DNA from: Viridothelium virens
Lineage: Eukaryota; Ascomycota; Dothideomycetes; Trypetheliales; Trypetheliaceae
DNA length: 64,000 bases
Assembly (NCBI GenBank): GCA_010094025.1
Contig: ML991873.1
Coordinates: 1 to 64,000 of the forward strand
Reading direction: 5' to 3'
Shown here: in pieces, positions 20,947 to 31,000 of the stretch
How positions within the stretch are numbered: the stretch's first letter is position 1
Layout of the letters: each line of letters starts with the position of its first letter
Position numbers and translations under genes: made by a program
Notes under the pieces: generated by a model
Told to the model about the DNA's origin: nothing
Database searches by the model: none
What the model saw: the letters and a program-made list of their open reading frames with translations, nothing else

Positions 20947-22998
20947 ATGTAAGACACCGCTATCCAATTACCTTTAGCATGTGCCAGTCTCATGAAATTG
21001 TTCCAGGTCAAACAGGAGAACCGGGGGAAACCGCATCCGTGGACCCCATTCTGCCCTAACTGACTTTCTTGCTGCGAATAATATTTCGGCTGCTCAGATT
21101 AGGGATGATTATACTCGCCGTCGTCAGCAGACTGAGGGTGAAGATGCTCAAAATGAAACTGCAGATGCAGACGCAGATGCAGCTCAAGCCCGCGACGATG
21201 AAGATGCTGCAGCCGCTGCACAAATAGCTGCGGAGGAAGAAGCAGCTGAGAAGACTCGCAAACGGAAACGCAAAGAACAAGACACAGTGGCTGCGATCAA
21301 AAAGTCCAAGGAAGCAGCAAAAAAGAAAGCTAAGAAGGGCAGGAAGGGTAAAGGCTCCGATGACAGCGACGAAGATTACGATAACGATGAATTCACGAGG
21401 GACATGTACAAGAAGGCAAGGCCGCCCCCGGGACAACTAGAGAACTGCGAAATCTGCAACAAGCGCTTCACGGTGACAGCGTACAGTAAGACCGGACCAG
21501 AGGGAGGGCTTGTCTGCACGGCTTGCGGGAAGGAACTCGCAGCTGACGAGAAGGCTGAAAAAAAGAAACCAAAGGGACCGCAGGGTAGAAAGCGTCGCAA
21601 AGTAGAAAGCGATCGGCTGGATGGATTCATCACACACGGGGCAAAGTCTCTACAACATTTGTGCATCCAGAAAGTTGCGGAGCATCACCAAGAGATCGAG
21701 GAACTGGGTGACTTACCACCGACCGTCATGGAACGTCTCAGTCAGATATTCACAAAGAAGAGGGTCTTGGATCCACGGACTCTAAAGCTGTTCCTGAGGC
21801 CGGATCTTAACACCATTGCTGTTCATGACTGTGCAAGTAAGTTTTCTACCACTTGCTGCACGAGAACTCATACTGACTCTGACCAGAACTTGACGAGGAC
21901 GACCTGAAACAGGTATTTGCCGTGATACCGAACGTCGAAAATGTCATCCTAGCCCACGCACATGCCTTCAAGGACGACGTGATGCAGTATATGATGGAAA
22001 AGGCAACACACCTAAAGCATCTTCATCTCTACACTGCCAATCTGGTTACCGACGACGTCTGGCTGAAATTCTTTCAGGAGCGTGGCCCTCAGCTGGAAGT
22101 CCTCAAACTCAAAGATCTGGATTCATCCTTTGATGACGAGGCTTTCCAGGCAATGGTATCAAATTGCCAAAGTCTACAACGACTTAAGCTCAAGTCCTGC
22201 CGTCGTATGGGAGCCAGCTCAATTCAAGGGCTTGCGTCCCTCCCAGCTGGTACCCTCCGCCACCTTTCCCTTCACACTACCCAAGAAGTACCACCCGGGG
22301 TCCTCGTCTCACTCATTCAGCACCACGGCCCTCACCTCGAAACCCTCAGCCTCGAGCGCTTCGTTGACGCCGACGATTCCGTCCTCGCCACCATCCACGA
22401 ACATGCCCGCCACCTCCGCAAACTCCGCTTCTCAGACAACGACCTCGTCACCGACGCCGCCTACGCCTCCCTCTTCGCCTCCTGGGCTAACCCCCCCCTC
22501 CACACCATCGACCTCTCCTCCACCCGCGATATCGACAATAACAATCCCACTGGCCCGGAAGACTCGCCCGTTGGTCTCGCCTCAGCCGGCTTCACCGCGT
22601 TGATGGCACATTCCGGCCCTGCGCTGCGCCACCTCGACGTCGCGTCCTGCCGACACATCTCGCATGCTGCGTTCGCGGCGGCGTTCGATCCGGCGGACAT
22701 CAAATGCCGCTACCCGGAGCTGCGGAGCGTGAACATCTCGTTCTGTAATACTGTGGACACGGGCATCGTGGCGGGCATCTTTCGGTGTGCGCCGCGGTTG
22801 GAGAAGGTGGTTGCGTTTGGCTGCTTTAAGATTGAGGATGTGAGCGTGCCGAGGGGGATTACGCTGATTGGGGTGCCGAGGGCGCAGGATGCGATTGAGA
22901 GGGTTGGGGAGGGGATTTGGGGTGGGAAGGGGGGGATGGAGGTTTTAGAGCCGGCTGGAGGTCTGATGGGGTTCCCGTCCGTGGAAGTCGGGGCTTGA
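20947..22998 (+). CDS. rad7: Rad7: nucleotide excision repair LRR protein
   Basis: Three exons (20947-20948, 21007-21836, 21887-22998) give 647 residues. Exon 1 supplies only AT; removal of the 58-nt intron gives AT|G and the conserved start SNRRTGGNRIRGPHSALTDF. Unspliced RNA would read ATG-TAA. A basic, Lys-rich segment follows, then a C2C2 zinc motif (CEICNKRF...VCTACGKEL, about residues 150-180). The rest is a leucine-rich repeat array (LKLKDLDSSFDDEAFQAMVS and similar). Rad7 acts with Rad16 in global genome NER, sensing lesions in non-transcribed chromatin, and is part of a Cul3/Elc1 ubiquitin ligase in yeast. Confidence 0.92.
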
Positions 22999-23644
22999 CT
23001 GGGTGTTTGGGTGCGTGTTTGCTGGATCGAAGTTGCTTGTGTGATGGATGAAAGGCCAGCTTTACAGCACTTTCAGACAATGCGAACCACGACAGTGACG
23101 ACTTAGAGTCTTCACGTTGCTAGAATGCTAAATACCACTTTGACTTTCTGCACAGCGACTCCTATTTATGGTATGTGATCAGACATGTGGCCTCCGCTCT
23201 CTCCTTCCCTATGTCCTCCATCCCAGCTATAGAGCATAAAGTCGCAGATTTTGAGCGTATTCTATGGCCCATTGGCGACAACTTCGGTAATGAATGCAAG
23301 GAACTAGAAACAGCGTGTTTGGCCGCGAGGATGTAATTGAGGTCAGGGGTGACATTTGGCGGGAGCTACTACGGACCAGAATGGAGCGATGAGGTTGAGA
23401 GCGGGTGCGGCATTGGTGGGGCCGCGGAATGGAGAGTATTGAAAGGGGAACTACTCTGTTCTAGGATCGGAAAGGAAAAGTTTTGATCGTCTCTCTTTCT
23501 CTCATGCATTTCTATGGAAAGGAATGCTGTATGGACTGTTCGTTGTTCTAAACTGAATTGGGAGTCCCAAATGAGAGACGTTGATGGCCATCCACAAAAG
23601 AGAGGCCCTTGGAACGAATATCGTCGGTCATGTGTCTTATTGTC
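22999..23644. other. Intergenic region between convergent genes
   Basis: Shared 3' region of rad7 and the C2H2 gene. No gene is supported. Confidence 0.4.
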
Positions 23645-24983
23645 TTACGAGCAGTCATCAAGAGCATCTTTCCTAGAATTATGATCAACATTCGTATTGC
23701 CCCCAGCCATCTCAATCTCATGACCGAGACTATCCGCCCGCCAGTCAACTCCGACGTTCCACTCTTCGCTATTGGCCTTTCCTCTGTCATAATGCTGTAG
23801 TAAATGGTCCCGCCACTTCTGATATTTCGCGAAACGTTGCGAGCAGAAGCCACAATGCAGGAAGCCATCCGGCTTTTGAGGATAACTCGACCTTTCTTCG
23901 ACGTCGGCGATATCAGACTGGGACCTCTTGTGAGCTTTCTTCACATGATCACGGAACTTATCAACTCGATGCTCCGTGAATGGGAGAGGTAGACCAGCAG
24001 TCTGACAATCGGCGCAGACGTAGATTTTACGAGGCTGTCGAAGATCCATGTGGCGTTGCCAGCTTTCTCGTAGGTTCGTTCGATAGTTGCAAGACTTTGA
24101 GGTACATTGGAAAGGCCCACGGAGATTCCGCTTTCTCCGCTGGAGAGTATCACAGCTCCTCTGGGTAGCTTGCTCACAGTAGGATTTCAGAGCTGCCGCT
24201 GTAGCTGTGCTTGTCGACTTCGAACTGTTCATCGGCATCATAGGAGTCGGCGTCAGTGGCGGTGAAAGCCGAGCCTCAGTTGGACGCTCCTTCGTAATGT
24301 ACTCAGCCAAAGTGCCAACTTTAACGTCAATACAGTCGGCGAAACGCTCAATTAGTTCAAGGCTGGGATCCTGAAACTTTCCATGCCTGGACTGAAATCG
24401 CGGCAAGTTCAGCCACAAGCGGGCGAGCTCTCGTTGTTCATCGGTGATGGAATAATTTTGGGGAGGCTGAAGGAACTCAGATCCGCCTGATGAAGTAGGA
24501 GGAGGGTCGGCACTCGTGCTTCTCGTTCTCCGCCGTCGCTTGCGTCTTCCTTGTTGATTCGTGGTTTCGGTTTCAATTGCTGTTGTTGGAAAAGAGCGAG
24601 CTGCTGGAAGACTTCCAACAGAGTTTGAAGAGGTCAGTACCTGCTCGGATGTGTGCGTAACGAAGCCGGCAGCTGGCGGAGGAACGCTTCCTAAGTCCCC
24701 TGTCTGAGGGGGAACGAATAGAGGCTGGATATCATGAGTTAAAGGAAGAGTGTACTTCGCGGCCTGATGTACCTACCATATCGTTCGAAAACTGTGCTAT
24801 CTCCTGTAGAAGAGCCGGTGAGAGGACTTCATCTTGCGAAGAGAGATTGCCATCCAACGGGCCTGCTTTTTTGTTTGAGCTCGGTGGGGTCGTCGGGAAT
24901 GAAATGGAACTGTGGTGTGGCCACGTAAAGGTGTCTTTTGCCCAGCAGTCGTCTGACCAAGAACCGCTGCCCAGTGGCTCCAT
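23645..24983 (-). CDS. C2H2-type zinc-finger protein, putative transcription factor
   Basis: Two exons (24983-24777, 24724-23645; 52-nt intron) give 428 residues from an ATG giving MEPLGSGSWSDDCW. A basic stretch (QGRRKRRRRTRS) could be a nuclear signal. A helical segment (DEQRELARLWLNLPRFQSRH and following) resembles the N-terminal module of fungal homeodomain/C2H2 proteins. Three finger-like units follow: FQCTSKSCNYRTNLRESWQRHMD, YVCADCQ...FRDHVKKAH and LHCGFCSQRF...WRDHLLQH. The spacing is partly atypical, especially in the second. It is the last clear gene before the polyketide locus; no link to it can be shown. Confidence 0.75.
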
Positions 24984-27900
24984 TGACACGCAGATGCGTC
25001 TGACAGGCGGGAGGGAGGTGCAGATGTCCGACTCTAGGTACCCCAAAAGCACGTATCATGTACACGGAACACCTGATTCCCTTGGCGCGAGGTATCACCG
25101 GTGATAGCAAAAGCCTTTCGGTTACTTTGGCAAAGGACCGTGGAAGTATACGTCTCGCCGCATGGCGGCCCTCCTCATATTTGAGTGACTTAAGGCGTAG
25201 CGCGAGCACCAAGCTATACGACACCCACAACGGGGTCAAGGGCACGAGTTTGCCCAAAGCAAGAGAGAATAGGGCATCTCAAGTAGGTAGAGCGGGCATT
25301 TGCCCTGGTGATAAGGTTGACTTTGCCCATTTTACTTTATCCACAGGGTTGCCGATTGGTGATCGGGATGCACCTACAGAGCCTTGCAGACTCTTGGTAG
25401 AGATACATACAAGATACGGCGTTGAGGGGCGCTGGGCCGCTGGATGTAGTGCGAAGTACAGTTGAGACTTGAAGGAGAAGTCTGTTTGGGCAAATAGCCT
25501 TGGGTGGGGCAATGAAAGGAGAATGTACAGGCATATACTTTGACAGGTCAAGAAAATTCCAGCACTCATCAAGAAGGGCAGCCAAGCTGATCAAAATACT
25601 TCGCGGCATGTAGTGAGTACATGCAGGATGGAGGTGGAGTGCGGTTGCAATGAGCCCACATCCACCCCGAACCCAGCACGGAATGGCGGTATGGCCCGAG
25701 CTCCAGATCCTTCGGCTCCGCTAGAGGCTCTCGTACATAGAGCAGCTCTTGTGGCTCTCTCCTTCAGCATTGGCCTCTTGGCTTCCAATCACCAAACAAT
25801 CTGCTACTGGCTTCTACCTGCACTCTGTTGCTTCAGTACAAGTACAGCCGGTCTGATGGACGAACATTTCGCATCCAGATTCATAGAGATGAGACGAGAT
25901 CCCGAGTAATCTGTGTCGGAGCTGGAGGCATGCCACCAAAACGCCGTTCTGCTTCTCTCTAGGGTATCTCGGGCTCCATGGTTACAGTTGATGATCTGCT
26001 CTCCAGCCAGTCTTATCGACACTATGTTTCTCTTAATCCACTTCGCTGGTCAAACGAAATTGACGTCTTCTGGTCAAGCGGAAATGATCAATCAGAGGCG
26101 AAGTGTCTTTGGAAGTATTCAATAAAAAGAGAGGTGGTTGTTGATTACGAGACCGCGCTGGAGATGAAAGAAGGAAAGAAAGGTCAATGTTGAAATGATA
26201 TGCGTTAACTTTTCGTGGATATCTCACCAATCTCTTTATTTGAACTGACGTCATAGTCGCGGTGGAATCTATTCAAGTCAGAGAGGCGTTGCCTTGTGCT
26301 ACCTCCCAACGATCGTCTTGTCAACTCTTATCGAGGTGTCTTTCAGGACTATGACTGAGCATCTGCGCGCATCTTCTCAAGCCCAACTGCACATATTTTC
26401 TGTTGCAAACCGGATGGTCGTTCTCAATCCTTTCTTGACATTGTGCGGTAAATCCCATGCCGGTATGTAAAAGTCTGGTATGCGGACCGGCGCCGTCCGC
26501 TGAGCGGATACTTGGTCCGGAGCACAAAATCTAGATCTAGGTCGCGACAGAACCGAGGCTGAACAGTAGGAGAGGGTCTCGTATACCTTCTCCCTACTTG
26601 TCTAAATCTGACAAGCGACAGCAACTACAATGGTCGAATGAGATTGTCATGATGACAGCGCATCGACAAGACTCGAGCGCCCGAATGTTCGCTGTCGAAG
26701 CTGGGCAAAAACCGCCAATAGAGTGTGCTATCACCAGCGAAGGGAACGCCGTACGGTGAGACCACCATCGAAATTTATGCCAGTCAGACGGAAGTGAGGA
26801 AAGCCGATCCGTTCCAGGCCAAGGCGATTTTGGAGACCGCCCATATGACACCTGATATTACCGAAGCCGCGCAAGTCCATTCATATCCAACTGGGAGATC
26901 GTCTCCACGCCGTTCGCAAGAGTTCTCGATAAGCACGAAAGGCGTGGCGAGTACTCGCGCTGATCATCAACGGTTGTGCCAGCAGAACGTACAAATGGTG
27001 CGCATTAGTACTTGATCAAGTATGATGGCGTTAACAAGCCTGGCCATTTAACAACGGGAAAACGCTGCAGCCAAAATTTTCGAGAAAGTTTGGGAGGGCA
27101 CTAATACAGATATTGTCTATTGTACAGCAGGACGGATGCAGTGGATCAGCAAGGCCACCTCGACTAAAAGAGAAGAACACTTTCAGTTGCCTGACCAGGC
27201 AGGTCACCACAAATCATCTTTTTTGTCATTAGAAGCCCCTTAAGAGTGGTAGAGGTGTACTGCTCGGAACCTTGACGCCACAGGAGGGCGGGTCCCATAT
27301 CAAAAGCAATATATGTGGATACAAGCAGAGCCATTATACGGAAATCCTGCGGAATCTGCCGTACCCTTCTCCAGATATGGAGTCGCACTGACAAGTTTAA
27401 TTCTACATGCCCAGTTGGTGGCAATGCGCTCACTATCCTTCGATTGAACCCAGAACTACATCTCAAGAAGCGCCGGAAGACCCAGGGGTAATAGAGTTAT
27501 GCTAACATCGACGGTACAAATGCCGTTAGACCACGAAGTCGGCCAGATAAGGTGATCGAAGAAGACAAGGCAATGGGTTGCGTAAAAGAGCGGGGCGGCT
27601 TACAACGCGTAGCTGCCGGGCAAATACAATTGTGGGACCTACGATCAAAAACAAGCCTGCCAGCCTCAGAATCTGCAGGCACAAGGTTGCAGTTGTCTAA
27701 TGATGCTACTACATCCGAGTGCTTATGACGCGCACAATCGCGCACTCCTACAGCATCTTACTGCATCTGACGTTAATTGCTTGCCTGAGGGATTAGTGCT
27801 CGCTTATGCAGATACTTATCAACCAACACCTAAAAAGTACAACAGCTAGAGTCATTAGAAATCCTCTAGCTGTACTAGTTTACTCGGAGTTCTTGAGACC

Positions 27901-28088
27901 CATTTTTCCTTTGCCACAAACGTCTCTACCGATGCACTCCGGAGACATTGGGACCGTGATTTGCTAAGATGAATCGCTCGACCGCCAATGATCTTTGCAG
28001 AGCTCACACATCAGGTTAGAAGTCACACCGGTCAAGCATGCGATGTAATAGCAGTCAAAATGGTATATGATCTGCGACCATATCTGAT
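24984..28088. other. Gene-poor 3.1 kb region before the polyketide synthase
   Basis: No intact gene is supported. Open frames are short, stop-interrupted and unrecognised. One minus-strand frame (27466-27164, non-ATG start) has a hydrophobic stretch but no family match I can defend. The region may contain decayed sequence; the last few hundred bases are the likely PKS promoter. Confidence 0.45.
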
Positions 28089-31000
28089 ATGGCCTTGATA
28101 AATTGGATCACAGCAGCCCAGAAAGAGAAGAAAGAGATCCCATACGACATCGAAACGCTGGAACGACAAGAAAAGGTCAACTCATCAAGAATGAAAGAAA
28201 CTATGACTGCAGCTTCCAGTTTCTCGACAACTCCAATGTCGCTGCCTACTCCAGTCTCTTCCTCCGCAGCAGAATTGACAACGAAGCAATCCGACGATGT
28301 GGCAATCATCGGAATGGCTTGTCGTGCGGCTGGAGGAATCGACTCTCCCGAAAAGCTATGGAAGTTTATGATGGAGAAGAAAGACGCTTCTGGAGATAAC
28401 CCTAGCTGGCGCTGGGAACCCTGGATCCGCAGGGACGCTCGGAACGCGAAGGTCATAGAGAGGACAATCTCCAAGGGCTACTTCATCGAAGATCTGGAGA
28501 ACTTTGATGCTGCATTCTTCGGCATCTCTCCAAAAGAGGCCGAACAGATGGACCCGCACCAAAGATTGGGGTTGGAAGTCGCGTGGGAAGCTCTCGAAAA
28601 CGCTGGCCTTGATCCCAAATCCCTTTCCAGTTCGGATACTGCTGTCTATCTGGGCGTCGACTCTGATGATTATTCTAGACTCCTCCTTGAAGACTTGCCC
28701 AACATCGAGGCCTGGATGGGTATAGGCACAACAGCCCACGGAATTCCTAACAGAATTTCTTACCACCTTGATCTCATGGGATCCAGTGCAGCGGTCGACG
28801 CTGCGTGTGCATCATCCCTGGTCGCAGTACATTTGGGCCGACAGGCCATTTTGGCTGGAGATTCTAAGGCTGCTATAGTCGGTGGTGTCAACGTTTGCTT
28901 ATCTCCTGCGTTGTTCCATATGTTAGGCGCAGCTGGTGCACTTTCACCAGAGGGTGTTTGTCTCTCATTTGACGACGATGCTCACGGTTACGCGAGGGGA
29001 GAAGGTGCTGCTATTCTCATACTTAAACGTATGTCCCATGCTATTGCGGACGGCGATCGAGTTCTCGCCACACTCAAGGGCACTGCTATTGCTCAAGACG
29101 GTAAAACGAATGGCATCATGGCTCCCAACGCTAAGGCCCAAGAGCTTGTTGCCAGAAAGGCTCTGAAAGTAGCAGAAGTCGAACCCTTGACTATAGGCTA
29201 TGTTGAGGCTCACGCTACGTCGACTGCCCTAGGCGACCCCACAGAGATCTCTGCCATTTCTGCAGTATATGGGGTTGGACGTTCACCACATGCTCCTGTG
29301 GCCGTCGGATCCATTAAGCCTAATGTCGGCCATCTCGAAGCTGCCGCTGGTGCTATTAGTCTCATCAAAGGAGTCTTGGCTATAAACAAGGGACAGATTC
29401 CACCCCAGACAAGGCTGAATAAGCTCAACACCAGAGTTGAGTGGGAGAAGACCGGTCTGCATGTGGTGAGAGAAAGCACTGAATGGAGTAATTCTAATGG
29501 GCCTCGCCGTGCCGCTGTTTGCTCGTATGGATACGGAGGCACTGTGTCTCACGCCATCGTCGAGCAGTCTCCGGTCCCTTTTCCAAACGAGCAAGAGAAA
29601 GAGGACGGCCCCACGCTGCTAGTCCTATCAGCTCCACAGGAGAAGAGACTGGCCACTCAAAGCGCTGCTCAGGCCGAATGGATTTCTCCAAATGGTGAGA
29701 GCGAGAACCTCAAGGCCATCGCCGCCACTTTGGCGCAGCGCCGTGCTCACCACGACTGGCGCGCTGCATTTGTCGTCTCAAGTCATTCAGAAGCTGCCGA
29801 GACTTTAAACGCTTTCGCCAGGGGTACCACAGTGGAGTGGGTTGCCCAGAGCCGCGTTTTCGGGAGTCGTGTGAGCACGGAGACCGTCTGGATCTTCTCT
29901 GGGCATGGCGCACAGTGGGCAGATATGGGGAAGGAACTTCTCCAGAATCCCATCTTCTACGAAACATTGGCCCCGATAGACGGTGTTGTGCGACAGGAAC
30001 TTGGATACTCTGCCATTGAGAGTCTGGAGGCGGGCGCTTTTCAAGGTTCGGATGAAATCCAGGTCCTGACTTATTTGGTCCAGATCGGTCTCAGCCAAGT
30101 CCTGAGATCTAAGGGAGTACAGCCTCAGGCAATAATCGGACACTCTGTCGGAGAAATTGCCGCATCTGTCGCGGCAGGATGTCTTACTCCCGAAGAGGGT
30201 GCTATCATTGTGACAAGACGTGCACGCCTATACGCCCAAGTGCGGGGCCTTGGTGGGATGTTCTTGGTTAATTTGCCTTTTGCTGAAGTCTCTGCTGAGT
30301 TAGGCGACAGAAAGGACATTATAGCCGCCATAAAATCCTCTCCATCGTCTTGTGTCGTCAGTGGTGCTGTTGCTCCTTTGAACCAGTATATTGCGAGTCT
30401 TCAAGAACGTGCTGTGAAGACGTTTCAGGTCAAGACTGACATTGCCTTTCACAGTCCCATGCTTGAAAAGTTATCAGAACCGCTAAAAGATGTCCTATCC
30501 GATACCCTCAATCCTCAGCAGCCAGCTATCAAATTGTACTCAACTTCCCAATCGGATCCCCGGTCGAGAGTTCTTAGGGATGTCAATTATTGGATCAACA
30601 ATATGATCAACCCTGTCTGGCTCACCTCTGCTGTCGATGCTGCCGTCCAGGATGGATACAGAATTTTCCTTGAAGTCTCAGCACATCCCATTGTGTTGCA
30701 CTCTGTCAACGAGACACTGCTAGAGAAGGCTCTGAACGAATTCGCCACAATTCCCACGATGATGAAGAATAAGCCGGTCGAGAAGAGTATCCTTTTCGCC
30801 ATTGCCCAGCTCCATGTCAAAGGTGCTATTGTCGATTTTGCCGCCTTGCTTGGCCGCCAATGGTCTAGTGAAGTTCCCGGATTCCGATGGAGCCACAAGC
30901 CGTTTTGGAAGGAGGTGTCGTCTGGCTCGGCTGGTGCAGGAGGGGTGCACGACGTCGACACACATACTTTGCTCGGTCAAAACACAGTCGTCGCCGGGAC

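Noticed and set aside
27164-27466. Minus-strand frame with a hydrophobic stretch, faintly like a SAT4/rhodopsin-type fungal membrane protein
   Set aside because: Non-ATG start, only one weak hydrophobic segment, no supporting exons on either side; similarity too vague to call.
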